Shown here: positions 56,158 to 64,000 of the stretch, in pieces
How the letters are laid out: every line of letters begins with the position of its first letter
How positions within the stretch are numbered: position 1 is the first letter of the stretch
Source: Arthrobacter burdickii
Lineage (GTDB): Bacteria; Actinomycetota; Actinomycetes; Actinomycetales; Micrococcaceae
DNA: 64,000 bases
Direction of reading: 5' to 3'
Assembly: GCF_030433645.1 (NCBI RefSeq)
Contig: NZ_JAROCG010000001.1
Location: forward strand, 620,001-684,000
Translations under genes and position numbers: made by a program
Notes under the pieces: generated by a model
The model's database searches: none
Told to the model about the DNA's origin: nothing
The model's input: the letters and a program-made list of their open reading frames with translations, nothing else

Positions 56158-57690
56158 ATGACCCTGGCCACCACGTCCGCAGGAATCGTCCGCGGCACCG
56201 CAGCACAAGTTGACGGCCGAAGCGTCCGGTCCTTCCGTGGCATCCCGTATGCAGGCTCTCCCGCAGGAAAGCGCCGGTTCCTCCCGCCGGTCCCCGCCGC
56301 CGACTGGACCGGCATCCGGGACTGCACGGCGCCGGGGCCCGCGGCGCCGCAGAATCCGGAAACCCCCGCTTCACCCGGCCGCAAGCCCCGGAGCTGGAGC
56401 GAAAGCGGCTGCCTGAACCTGAACGTCTGGACGCCGGACGGCGGCTCCCGACTGCCGGTTCTGGTGTGGATCCACGGCGGTGCGTACCTGTCCGGTTCCG
56501 GCAGCGACGCACTGTACGGCGGCGCCCGCCTCGCGGCTGCAACCGGCACGGTCGTGGTCACCATCAACTACCGGCTGGGCGCGCTGGGCTTCCTCCATCT
56601 GGGTGAGTTGCTGGGCGCCGACTATGCTGACTCCTCCAATCTTGCTCTTCTCGACCAGCTCGAGGCGCTGCGCTGGGTCAGCAGGAACATCGAGGCCTTC
56701 GGCGGGGACCCCGGCAACGTGACGGTCTTCGGTGAGTCCGCCGGTGCTGCTGCCGTGGGCACATTGCTGGGGATGCCTGCCTCCCGCGGGCTGTTCCGGC
56801 GGGCGATTCTGCAGAGCGGCACGGCTGAGAGGTACCGCAGCACGGAGGACTCCTCGCGCATCACCCTCGAGTTCCTCAAGCTCTGCGGCCTGGACCGCGC
56901 TTACGCTGCGGAGCTGCTGGCGCTTCCGGTGGAGCGACTGCTCGACGCCCAGGAGATCCTGGTACAGCGCGCCGCGGCACGGACGTTCGCCGTTCCGCTG
57001 CCGTTCCAGCCCACCGTCGGAACGCCGTCGCTTCCGGCGCCCCCCTTGGAGTCAGTACGCAATGGCACCAATTCCGACGTCGACCTGCTGGTCGGGACAA
57101 ACCTGAACGAGGGATCGTTCGCGGTGCAGATGCGCCCGGAACATCCCTCGGATCCGTCCTACCCGGAGCGCGCTGCAGCCGTGCTGGCGGACGGCGGGGC
57201 CGTCCCGGGACGTGAGGAGGAGTACGCCCGGGCTCTCCAGTCCGCAGTGGGCTCCGTCCCCAGCGGCACGGAACTCCTGGAAGCGGCCATCTCCGACGCC
57301 GTGTACCGGCAGCCCAGCAACCGTCTCCTGGACGCCCGGCAAGGATCCTCGGGGAACACCTTCTCCTACCTGTTCAGCTGGCGCAGCCCTGCCCTGGGCG
57401 GGAAGCTGGGCGCCTGCCACGCCCTCGACGTCCCGTTCGTGTTCCGGCAGCTGGACTCGCCCGAGGCGGCGTTCCTCACCGGAGGGGCCCCTCCGCACGG
57501 CCTGAGCGCCATGATGAGCACCGCATGGGCCGCCTTCGCGCGCGCGGGCCGGCCCGCTGCCGAGGAGCTGCCCGCCTGGCCGCCCTACGCACCGGGCCGC
57601 AGGACGATGGTCCTGGACGAAGTGCCACGCGTGGCAGATGATCCACGCCGGGAACTCCGCCAGTTCTGGCACGTACCGCCAGCAGGGTGA
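56158..57690 (+). CDS. Type-B carboxylesterase
   Basis: A 510-residue esterase with the type-B signature FGGDPGNVTVFGESAG (nucleophile Ser194), the second signature SESGCLNLNVWTP with its disulfide-type cysteine, oxyanion motif WIHGGAYLSG, and a C-terminal His region LGACHALDVPFVF. Members hydrolyse a wide range of esters, including feruloyl and other phenolic esters. It closes the plus-strand operon. The ATG at 56158 lies 7 bases after the DUF3500 stop. Confidence 0.9.
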   Translation: MTLATTSAGIVRGTAAQVDGRSVRSFRGIPYAGSPAGKRRFLPPVPAADWTGIRDCTAPGPAAPQNPETPASPGRKPRSWSESGCLNLNVWTPDGGSRLPVLVWIHGGAYLSGSGSDALYGGARLAAATGTVVVTINYRLGALGFLHLGELLGADYADSSNLALLDQLEALRWVSRNIEAFGGDPGNVTVFGESAGAAAVGTLLGMPASRGLFRRAILQSGTAERYRSTEDSSRITLEFLKLCGLDRAYAAELLALPVERLLDAQEILVQRAAARTFAVPLPFQPTVGTPSLPAPPLESVRNGTNSDVDLLVGTNLNEGSFAVQMRPEHPSDPSYPERAAAVLADGGAVPGREEEYARALQSAVGSVPSGTELLEAAISDAVYRQPSNRLLDARQGSSGNTFSYLFSWRSPALGGKLGACHALDVPFVFRQLDSPEAAFLTGGAPPHGLSAMMSTAWAAFARAGRPAAEELPAWPPYAPGRRTMVLDEVPRVADDPRRELRQFWHVPPAG

Positions 57691-57754
57691 TTCCCGGCGG
57701 TTGCGCCGTAACACCCGGTCGAGGCTCGGGAAGGCATTCCGGAACGGCCCGCAG

Positions 57755-57792
57755 GAAGGGCCCGGACGTCCTCTCGGAGGTCCGGGCCCTTC
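57755..57792. terminator. Bidirectional terminator between carboxylesterase and quercetinase
   Basis: GAAGGGCCCGGAC at 57755-57767 pairs with 57780-57792, and three more pairs inside close a TCTC loop. It lies between convergent genes. Confidence 0.75.
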
Positions 57793-57828
57793 GCTGTCTG
57801 CCTGCGGCCCTCCGTTGTCCCCCTGCGG

Positions 57829-58899
57829 TCAGGAGATGTCGAGTGCCGCCCGGCGCTGCGGCGGGGGACCCACCACGGTCAGGTCCATCTCGGCCTGGGC
57901 GCGGCCGAAGCCTTCCATGTCCATGTAGGGCTGCCCGCCCTCCGTGTACATGTAGTCCTCGGTGGGCTTGTTGAAGTACTCGAAGAATCCGTTGAAGACC
58001 GACGGCGTGAGGAAGCCCACCATCTGGGTGTTGTGCGCATCGAAGGCGAACGAGTGGATGGTGCCTGCCGGAGCGTGGACGAAATCGCCCTTGGTGAGCA
58101 GCATCTCCCGGCCGTTGGCGTAGAGCCACATCCGGCCCTCCGTGCACAGGAAGTTCTCCGTGTGCTCGGAGTGGAAGTGCAGCGGGATGTAGGGCGACTT
58201 GGCACCCTTGGTGTGGACGGCGAAGTAGTTGGAGCCGGTGTTCGCGGGTCGGGACAGGTAGGTGAACATGGTCTGGTAGCTGACCAGGCGCTCGCCCTCG
58301 CCGGCACTGAGGAAGTAGGGGCTCTGCACAGGAGGCAGGCCGGCGTCGTGCCGGAAGGAGGGGGCCACGCGCTCGACATCCGGGAACGAAATGCCGAATT
58401 CGGCGCCCACAGCGGCCTGCTCCTCGCGGGTGGGCCTGCGGCCGGCACGGACGGGCGGGACGTGGGAGTCGATGGGGGTGCCGACCCGCTCGTAGTAGGC
58501 TTCCGCACCGCCGGGTGTCATCCAGTTCAGGAAGCGGGTGTAGTGGCTCGCCAGACGGTAGGCATGCGGGGTGTTCGGCGGGATGACGACCGAATCGCCC
58601 GGAGTGAGGATCCGGCTCTCGCCGGGCAGCCAGACGTGGAGGATGCCGTCGAAGACGTAGAGGGTCTTGTGTTCCACCGCGTGGGTGACGAACGGCGACT
58701 CGGCTCCCATACCCCCGGAGATGTAGGCAGCACTGAAGATCCCCCCGGTGTCGGCGGCACGCGCGATGACCGTGACCAGCTGGCCGTCCAGCTCGTAGCG
58801 GGCACCCTCACCCGAGGCCATGTAATAGGGAACCGCCTCGCCGGGCAGCACATTGGCAAGCGGGAGCTGCGTGTTCATTTCCTCAACGCTGAGGGACAT
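57829..58899 (-). CDS. qdoI: Quercetin 2,3-dioxygenase-like bicupin
   Basis: Predicted to open ring C of flavonols with O2, releasing CO and a depside of protocatechuate and phloroglucinol carboxylate. The 356-residue protein has two cupin halves, laid out as in Bacillus QdoI/YxaG, with the family motif YxxxSGEGxR twice (MASGEGARYELDG and LSAGEGERLVSYQ). In the C-terminal cupin the metal ligands are all present: His241, His243, Glu248 and His282. In the N-terminal cupin the ligands expected at 71 and 78 are Val and Lys, leaving His73 and His112. ATG 58899 follows AAGGA. It is separate from the pca genes by 140 bp with its own promoter site. Confidence 0.85.
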   Translation of the reverse strand: MSLSVEEMNTQLPLANVLPGEAVPYYMASGEGARYELDGQLVTVIARAADTGGIFSAAYISGGMGAESPFVTHAVEHKTLYVFDGILHVWLPGESRILTPGDSVVIPPNTPHAYRLASHYTRFLNWMTPGGAEAYYERVGTPIDSHVPPVRAGRRPTREEQAAVGAEFGISFPDVERVAPSFRHDAGLPPVQSPYFLSAGEGERLVSYQTMFTYLSRPANTGSNYFAVHTKGAKSPYIPLHFHSEHTENFLCTEGRMWLYANGREMLLTKGDFVHAPAGTIHSFAFDAHNTQMVGFLTPSVFNGFFEYFNKPTEDYMYTEGGQPYMDMEGFGRAQAEMDLTVVGPPPQRRAALDIS

Positions 58900-58982
58900 G
58901 GTTTCCTTCTTTCCGGTCGGCCGGCCCGTGCCGGGCATGACCTCCAGTCTGGCCGACCCGGAGCTCCCGCCACGAGGGAGGA

Positions 58983-58998
58983 TTTCAATAGCCGGAAC
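58983..58998 (-). promoter_or_regulatory. Candidate IclR operator upstream of quercetinase
   Basis: On the minus strand this reads GTTCCGGCTATTGAAA, sharing TTCC and A.TGAAA with the sites at 46376 and 51311 (11 and 10 of 16 positions). It is 84 bp upstream of the quercetinase ATG. The weakest of the four sites. Confidence 0.4.
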
Positions 58999-59039
58999 TA
59001 AATCTGCACCGCCTTCGGCCGGAGCATCGCCCTGTCGGT

Positions 59040-59753
59040 TCAGGGCTCCACGGCGGCCGTGAGGGGGACGGGCACCAGGTCCTGCAGCTCCTCGAGGGTG
59101 CAGCCGAAGGTCTCGCGGACTGTGACGCCCTGGGGCTCGGTGAGGAACACGGCCTTGTCGGTGTAGACCCGGGTCACGCAGCCCACCCCGGTGAGCGGGT
59201 AGGTGCAGGACTCGACGATCTTCGAGGCGCCCTCACGGGTGAGCAGGGTCATCATGACGAACACGTCCTTGGCACCGGTGGCCAGGTCCATGGCGCCGCC
59301 CACGGCGGGGATGGCTCCGGGTGCGCCGGTGTGCCAGTTCGCGAGGTCACCGGTGGCGGAGACCTGGAAGGCGCCGAGCACGCAGATGTCCAGGTGTCCT
59401 CCGCGCATCATGGCGAAGGAGTCGGCGTGGTGGAAGTAGGACGCTCCGGGGAGTTCGGTGACGGGGATCTTCCCGGCGTTGATGAGGTCGCCGTCGATCT
59501 CCTCTCCGTGGGCCTCGGGCCCCATGCCGAGCATCCCGTTCTCGGTGTGGAGGGTGATGTCCTGTTCCGCCGTGAGGTAGTTGGAGACCAGGGTGGGCTG
59601 GCCGATGCCGAGGTTCACGAAGGAGCCGGGGGCGATGTCCGCAGCCACGAGGCGTGCCAGGTCGTTCCGGCCCAGCGGGGCATCGGAGGTCTGGAGGTCG
59701 GAAGTCTTGATGTCGGAGGTACGGAGGTACTTCTCGTTGGACTGGACGCTCAT
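59040..59753 (-). CDS. pcaJ: 3-oxoadipate CoA-transferase, beta subunit
   Basis: Beta subunit of the enzyme that moves CoA from succinyl-CoA to 3-oxoadipate. The 237-residue protein has the class I CoA-transferase glutamate in HTENGMLGMG, NLGIGQPTLVSNYL and GGAMDLATGAK. ATG 59753 lies one base after the pcaI stop. The N-terminus carries three short TSD repeats (RTSDIKTSDLQTSD) that are not a family feature. Confidence 0.93.
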   Translation of the reverse strand: MSVQSNEKYLRTSDIKTSDLQTSDAPLGRNDLARLVAADIAPGSFVNLGIGQPTLVSNYLTAEQDITLHTENGMLGMGPEAHGEEIDGDLINAGKIPVTELPGASYFHHADSFAMMRGGHLDICVLGAFQVSATGDLANWHTGAPGAIPAVGGAMDLATGAKDVFVMMTLLTREGASKIVESCTYPLTGVGCVTRVYTDKAVFLTEPQGVTVRETFGCTLEELQDLVPVPLTAAVEP

Positions 59754-59754
59754 G

Positions 59755-60465
59755 TCAGGCCACCTTTTCCGCTGTACCCGCGGTGGTGCCGGCACTGTCT
59801 GTCCTGCCGGTGACGCGGACGATGCTGTTGACGTAGATTCCGGGGGTCACGATGGTCTCCGGGTCCAGTGCCCCCGCCGGCACGATGTCGGATACCTGGA
59901 CGATGGTGTGCCGTGCGGCGGCGGCCATGATCGGGCCGAAGTTGCGGGCGGTCTTGCGGTAGACGAGGTTGCCCTTCCGGTCGGCGGTGAGGGCCTTGAT
60001 CAGGGCGACGTCGGCGGCCAGGGGTGTCTCGAACACGTGGCCCCGGCCGCCGATGATGCGGGTCTCCTTGCCCTCGGCCAGCATGGTGCCGTACCCGGTG
60101 GGAGTGAAGAATCCCCCGATGCCGGCCCCGGCGGCGCGGATGCGTTCGGCGAGGTTGCCCTGCGGCACCAGTTCGAGTTCGATCTCGCCCGCCGTGTATT
60201 TCGCGTCGAAGTGCCAGGAGTCGGACTGCCGCGGGAAGGAGCAGATCATCTTCCTCACCCGGCCTTCCCTGATGAGCAGGGCCAGCCCCTGGTCGCCCTG
60301 GCCTGCATTGTTGTTCACCACGGTCAGGTCCCGGGCACCGCAGTCCAGCAGCGCGTCGATCAGCTCGAACGGCTGCCCGGCATTGCCGAACCCGCCGATC
60401 ATCACGGTGGAGCCGTCCTCGATCCCGGCCACGGCCGCCTCGACGGTGTCTACGAAGTCCAGCAT
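59755..60465 (-). CDS. pcaI: 3-oxoadipate CoA-transferase, alpha subunit
   Basis: Alpha subunit partner of PcaJ, 236 residues. The oxyanion motif IGGFGNAGQP near the N-terminus and the VVNNNAGQGDQGLALLI segment are typical of the alpha chain of 3-oxoadipate/succinyl-CoA transferases. It starts three bases after the thiolase stop and ends one base before pcaJ. Confidence 0.93.
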   Translation of the reverse strand: MLDFVDTVEAAVAGIEDGSTVMIGGFGNAGQPFELIDALLDCGARDLTVVNNNAGQGDQGLALLIREGRVRKMICSFPRQSDSWHFDAKYTAGEIELELVPQGNLAERIRAAGAGIGGFFTPTGYGTMLAEGKETRIIGGRGHVFETPLAADVALIKALTADRKGNLVYRKTARNFGPIMAAAARHTIVQVSDIVPAGALDPETIVTPGIYVNSIVRVTGRTDSAGTTAGTAEKVA

Positions 60466-60468
60466 CGC

Positions 60469-61707
60469 CTAGGCCTTCCCTGTGTTGTTGGTGTTGGTGC
60501 TGGTGGACGTGACGTTCTCGAGGACGACGGCGAGGCCCTGGCCCACGCCGATGCAGATGGCCGCGACCCCCCAGCGTTCTCCCGACGCCTGCAGGGTCCG
60601 GGCGAGCGTGCCCAGGATCCGGGTGCCGGAGGCGCCGAGCGGATGGCCCATGGCGATCGCGCCGCCGTGGCGGTTCACGATGGCCGGGTCGATGCCCCAC
60701 GCGTCGATGCAGGCCAGGGCCTGCGCGGCGAACGCCTCGTTCAGTTCGACCGCGCCCACCTGGTCCCAGCCGATGCCCGCCTTCGCGAGGGCCTTGTTCG
60801 CCGCTTCCACGGGGGCGTAGCCGAAGTACTGCGGGTCGTTCGCGTGCGCCCCGCGCCCGGCGATGCGCGCCAGCGGCTCCAGTCCGAGCAGCCCGGCGGC
60901 CCTCTCGCTGCCGATCCAGGCGGCGGAGGCGCCGTCGGACAGCGGGGATGCGTTGCCGGCGGTGACCGTTCCGCCCGCCTCGGCGCCCTCGGGGTCGTTG
61001 CGGAACACGGTCTTCAGGGCGGCCAGTTTCTCGGCGGTGGAACCGGGCCGGATCCCTTCGTCCCGGACCAGGTCCGTGCCGGGCACGGCTGCCACGAGGT
61101 CGTCGTAGAAGCCCTCGTCCCAGGCCGCGGCGGAGAGGTTGTGGGATTTCGCGGCGAAGTCGTCCTGCGCGTGGCGGCTGACGGCGTACTTCTCGCGGAG
61201 CCGTTCGGTGGCCTCGCCCAGGGAGATGGTCCACTGGCTGGGCATCGCCTCGTTGACCAGGCGCCAGCCCAGCGTGGTGGACGCGAGGGCCATGTCACCG
61301 GCGGGGTAGGGCTTCTCGGTCTTGGGCAGCACCCAGGGGGCCCGACTCATGGACTCGGCGCCGCCGACGAGCATCAAGTCGGCGTCGCCGGCGTTGATCT
61401 GCCGGGAGGCGATGATCGCCGCGTCGAGCGAGGATCCGCACAGGCGGTTCACGGTGGTGCCGGGGATGGACACCGGCAGGCCGGCCAGCAGGGTGCCCAT
61501 CCGGGCGAGATTGCGGTTCTCCTCGCCGGCGCCGTTGGCGTTGCCGAAGACCACCTCGTCGATCCGCTCCACATCGAGCCCGGGGGCGCGCTTCACCGAT
61601 TCCCGGATCACGTGCGCCGCGAGGTCGTCCGGGCGGACCCCGGCGAGACCACCACCGTACTTGCCGAAGGGAGTGCGCACGGCGTCGTACACGAAAGCCT
61701 GGTTCAT
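60469..61707 (-). CDS. pcaF: 3-oxoadipyl-CoA thiolase
   Basis: Last step of the beta-ketoadipate pathway: cleaves 3-oxoadipyl-CoA to succinyl-CoA and acetyl-CoA. The 412-residue thiolase has the acylated cysteine in NRLCGSSLDA, His in GHPLGASG and the C-terminal catalytic cysteine in CIGVGQG. Acyl-CoA acetyltransferases for other substrates look similar; the pca context decides the call. Its ATG overlaps the pcaC stop by four bases. Confidence 0.92.
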   Translation of the reverse strand: MNQAFVYDAVRTPFGKYGGGLAGVRPDDLAAHVIRESVKRAPGLDVERIDEVVFGNANGAGEENRNLARMGTLLAGLPVSIPGTTVNRLCGSSLDAAIIASRQINAGDADLMLVGGAESMSRAPWVLPKTEKPYPAGDMALASTTLGWRLVNEAMPSQWTISLGEATERLREKYAVSRHAQDDFAAKSHNLSAAAWDEGFYDDLVAAVPGTDLVRDEGIRPGSTAEKLAALKTVFRNDPEGAEAGGTVTAGNASPLSDGASAAWIGSERAAGLLGLEPLARIAGRGAHANDPQYFGYAPVEAANKALAKAGIGWDQVGAVELNEAFAAQALACIDAWGIDPAIVNRHGGAIAMGHPLGASGTRILGTLARTLQASGERWGVAAICIGVGQGLAVVLENVTSTSTNTNNTGKA

Positions 61708-62156
61708 GACCTGTTGTCCGTCTCTTCCCTGTCCATGTCCCCGAAGACCTGCTGCGCGGTCCTGAAGGCCGTGTTCGCGGAGGGGACCCCGCAGTAGATC
61801 GCGGTCTGCAGCAGGATCTCCTTGATCTCGTCCCGGCTCAGGCCGTTGGTGACGGCGGCCCGGATGTGCATGGCCAGTTCGTCCCAGTGACCGTGCGCCA
61901 CCATGGCGGTGATGGTCACTGCCGAGCGCATCTGCCGGGACAGGCCGGGCCGGGTCCAGATCCCACCCCATGCGATCCGGGTGATCATGTCCTGGAAGTC
62001 CTCGGTGAAGGCGTCCTTGGCGGCGTTGGCGCGGTCCACGTGTGCGTCGCCCAGGACCTCGCGTCGGACCGCCATGCCGCCGTCGTAGATGTCCTGGCTG
62101 GTGGCGTCGGGCTGGACCACTCCGTTGCCGGAAGTGTCTCCGGTGGTGCTGCTCAT
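61704..62156 (-). CDS. pcaC: 4-carboxymuconolactone decarboxylase
   Basis: Converts gamma-carboxymuconolactone to the 3-oxoadipate enol-lactone. The 150-residue protein is a single CMD domain with VRREVLGDAHVDRA near the N-terminus and HGHWDELAMHIRAAVTNG and LQTAIYCGVPSANTAF later. Here it is separate from PcaD, whereas many actinobacteria have a fused PcaL. ATGA overlaps exist on both sides. Confidence 0.94.
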   Translation of the reverse strand: MSSTTGDTSGNGVVQPDATSQDIYDGGMAVRREVLGDAHVDRANAAKDAFTEDFQDMITRIAWGGIWTRPGLSRQMRSAVTITAMVAHGHWDELAMHIRAAVTNGLSRDEIKEILLQTAIYCGVPSANTAFRTAQQVFGDMDREETDNRS

Positions 62157-62983
62157 GCGCCTGCTTCCTTCGATCCCTGACGTGATTCCGCCCAGGAGAT
62201 GAGGCTCCGCATCAGTTCCGCAACGTGCGCGGGCGCCTCGGCGGGAGCAAGATGCGCCACTCCCTCCAGCGTCACGGCCGTGGCGGTGCCCCCGCCGGCG
62301 GTGATCCCTTCGGCTGTCTCCCCGGCCAGCGACGGCGGCGCCACACCGTCCAGGGCACCGGCGATCACCTGCGTGGGGACGCGGATGCCGCCCAGCTCCT
62401 CGCGGACGTCGAAGGCGGCCAGTGCCTCGCAGCAGAAGGCGTAGCTGAAGCGGTCGGCGTCCCGCAGGGCGTGCAGGAGGCGGCTGCCGAGCTCCGCTTC
62501 GCGGTCCAGGAAACCCGGGGCGAACCAGCGCTGCGCCGAGCCCTGGATCAGCACCGGCGTACCCTGGGCGCGCACGGTCCCGGCACGTTCCAGCCAGCTC
62601 TCAGCAGTTCCGATCCGGGCCCCGCTGCACTGGACCGACAGGCTCCTGAGCCTGTCGCCGTGCTCGATCCCAAGCTGCAGGCCGGTGGCCCCGCCCAGGG
62701 AGACCCCGGCGTAGTGGAAGGAGCGGCCGGGGGCGATGGAGTCCACGAGGTGCACCACGGCGTCGGCCAGGGCGGTGACGTCGAACGCCTCCGCCGCGGC
62801 CGGTGAGACCCCGTGCCCGGGCAGGTCCCAGGCCACGACGTCGTAATCGGCGCCCAGCAGGGACGCGGCCCGCTCCCACAGGAGGGAGGACGTGCCGAGG
62901 GACGGCCCCACCACCAGCAGGGGGTGGTCACCCAGGGGCCGCTGGGGCGAGAGCAGTACGGCTTTCAGGGAAGGTTCAGCCAC
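62153..62983 (-). CDS. pcaD: 3-oxoadipate enol-lactonase
   Basis: Alpha/beta hydrolase that opens the enol-lactone to 3-oxoadipate. The nucleophile elbow is GVSLGG, with WDLPGHG before it and ALDGVAPPS and GVAHLAP (catalytic Asp and His) after it, as in PcaD. The start is uncertain. GTG at 62983 has GGAG six bases upstream and gives 276 residues. ATG codons at 62995 and 63001 overlap that site. The gene overlaps the end of pcaB by 8 bases or more. Confidence 0.9.
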   Translation of the reverse strand: MAEPSLKAVLLSPQRPLGDHPLLVVGPSLGTSSLLWERAASLLGADYDVVAWDLPGHGVSPAAAEAFDVTALADAVVHLVDSIAPGRSFHYAGVSLGGATGLQLGIEHGDRLRSLSVQCSGARIGTAESWLERAGTVRAQGTPVLIQGSAQRWFAPGFLDREAELGSRLLHALRDADRFSYAFCCEALAAFDVREELGGIRVPTQVIAGALDGVAPPSLAGETAEGITAGGGTATAVTLEGVAHLAPAEAPAHVAELMRSLISWAESRQGSKEAGA

Positions 62984-64000
62984 GGCGGGCTCCATTCGCA
63001 TCGGTAGCGGGGAAGTCGGTCGCCGGGAAGTCGGTCGCGGAGGAGGGGACGGGACCCGGGGAGGCGAAGTCGGGGAAGGCAGCCAGGATACGCCGGGAGA
63101 TCTCCGCAGCCTGACCGAGGTAACCGGCGGGATCCAGGAGCTCCTCCAGCTGGAGGTCGGTCAGCAGGCCCGCCGGCACCGCGGCCCGGAGGAGGGTGCG
63201 GTAGGCGGCGCCCTGCTCCGCCGGCGGCGCCTGCAGCGTCCGGTCCACCACGGCCTGGAGCTGCTGCTTGCCGCTGCGGCCGTCCTTCTCCTCGAGCAGG
63301 GGGGCCACCGCAGCGTGGACGCCTTCGGCCAGCAGCAGCGGACCGGCGAGGTCCAGGTTGCGGCACATGGCGTCGGGGAAGACCTGCAGGCCTTCCGTGA
63401 GTTCCCGGATCTGGCGGGCGGCGCCGAGGGCCAGGGCCAGGAGCTGCCGGAGTGCGGGCCACTCGGCATGCCACGCGCCATCGGGCCGTTCATCGTTGAA
63501 GGTGGCGGCCGCCAGATGCAGCTGGGCGGCCAGGTTCGGTGCCTGCAGGGCGGCGCTGCGGACCAGCACCGACAGGACGGGGTTCTGCTTCTGGGGCATC
63601 GCCGAGGAGACGCCCCGGCCGGCGGCGCGCGGTTCGGCCAGCTCCGCGACCTCGGGCCTGCTGAGGAACAGGACATCCGCCGCGATCTTGCCCAGGGCAT
63701 CCAGCACTGCTGCCAGGGCGTCACCCAGCGACGTGACCGCCAGGCGGTTCGTGTGCCACGGTGCGGGGGCGGTGGCGAGGCCCAGCTGCCGGGCCAGGGC
63801 GTCGGCCAGGCTGAACGGCGTGGCGGACGAGCCGGCGGTGAGGGCGGTTCCGGCGGCCAGCGTACCGGCGGCACCGCCGAACTGGACCGGGAGCTCCAGG
63901 TTCTCCAGCCGGCGTCCTGCGGCGGCGACGCCGTGGAACCACTGCGCGGCGCGGAGCCCGAAGGTGTAGGGCAGGGAGTGCTGCGTCAGGCTCCTGGCCA
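62976..64000 (-). CDS. pcaB: 3-carboxy-cis,cis-muconate cycloisomerase, C-terminal part (5' end outside window)
   Basis: Cycloisomerase of the protocatechuate branch, in the fumarase/aspartase superfamily. The frame stays open from 64000 to the TGA at 62976-62978. It contains SLPYTFGLRAAQWFHG, LPVQFGGAAGTLA, the superfamily signature GVSSAMPQKQNPVLS and the C-terminal helical region. The N-terminus is outside. The last residues carry a 15-bp repeat (ATDFPATDFPATD), not a family feature. Confidence 0.93.
   Translation of the reverse strand, partial: ARSLTQHSLPYTFGLRAAQWFHGVAAAGRRLENLELPVQFGGAAGTLAAGTALTAGSSATPFSLADALARQLGLATAPAPWHTNRLAVTSLGDALAAVLDALGKIAADVLFLSRPEVAELAEPRAAGRGVSSAMPQKQNPVLSVLVRSAALQAPNLAAQLHLAAATFNDERPDGAWHAEWPALRQLLALALGAARQIRELTEGLQVFPDAMCRNLDLAGPLLLAEGVHAAVAPLLEEKDGRSGKQQLQAVVDRTLQAPPAEQGAAYRTLLRAAVPAGLLTDLQLEELLDPAGYLGQAAEISRRILAAFPDFASPGPVPSSATDFPATDFPATDANGARRG

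Noticed and set aside
57829-58899. Pirin or a general bicupin instead of quercetinase
   Set aside because: The twice-repeated SGEGxR motif and the two-half layout match YxaG-type quercetinases, and the pca and rhamnosidase context agrees.
59581-61797. A 738-codon plus-strand frame opposite pcaJ, pcaI and pcaF
   Set aside because: The minus strand has three complete catabolic genes in operon order; the plus frame is a composition artefact.

Overview
The window is high-GC actinobacterial DNA, most like a soil Micrococcaceae (Arthrobacter-type) chromosome close to the replication origin. This rests on the gene order parB - trxA/trxB - pseudokinase - murJ - Nudix - CCA-adding enzyme, on mshA and ino1 (mycothiol and inositol metabolism), on frequent GTG starts with GGAG-type ribosome binding sites, and on many ATGA/GTGA gene overlaps. 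No tRNA, rRNA, CRISPR array, insertion sequence or prophage was recognised.

Region 1 (1-20 kb) is core genome. It holds the 3' end of parB, a 2.2-kb stretch without convincing genes that carries six parS-like sites, a minus-strand series (murJ, a pseudokinase/membrane protein, trxB, trxA), a Nudix gene opposite pcnA, a histidine phosphatase, mshA, a phosphatase-like gene, fhs, ino1, and membrane/cell-envelope genes (a GT87-like protein and a FemAB-like transferase). An FAD oxidoreductase gene and a convergent aldehyde dehydrogenase gene follow.

Region 2 (20-27.3 kb) is an efeUOB iron-uptake operon behind a DtxR/IdeR-type iron box, then a TetR regulator and a divergent 14-helix drug exporter that share a perfect 20-bp palindrome.

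Region 3 (27.3-36.3 kb) is an accessory island bounded by a direct repeat of about 200 bp, made of a broken 5' piece of a GH1 gene and the same part of an intact GH1 gene. It carries decayed LacI and beta-galactosidase pieces and an apparently intact locus for Amadori products (fructosyl-amino acids): a LacI regulator, a polar-amino-acid-type ABC transporter, a FrlD-like kinase and a FrlB-like deglycase.

Region 4 (35-64 kb) reads as one catabolic locus for plant flavonol glycosides such as rutin. It has an oligopeptide-type ABC importer with a fused permease-ATPase, a GH1 beta-glucosidase, two GH78 alpha-L-rhamnosidases, an IclR regulator, four esterases, a quercetin 2,3-dioxygenase-like bicupin, an FAD aromatic hydroxylase, an FAH-family hydrolase, a DUF3500 protein, and the pcaBDCFIJ genes of the beta-ketoadipate pathway (pcaB runs off the window). 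In the model, sugars are trimmed, the flavonol ring is opened by the dioxygenase, the depside is split by an esterase, protocatechuate goes through the pca genes, and the phloroglucinol half may go through the hydroxylase and FAH protein. Four promoters in this region share a 16-bp motif that I propose as the IclR operator.
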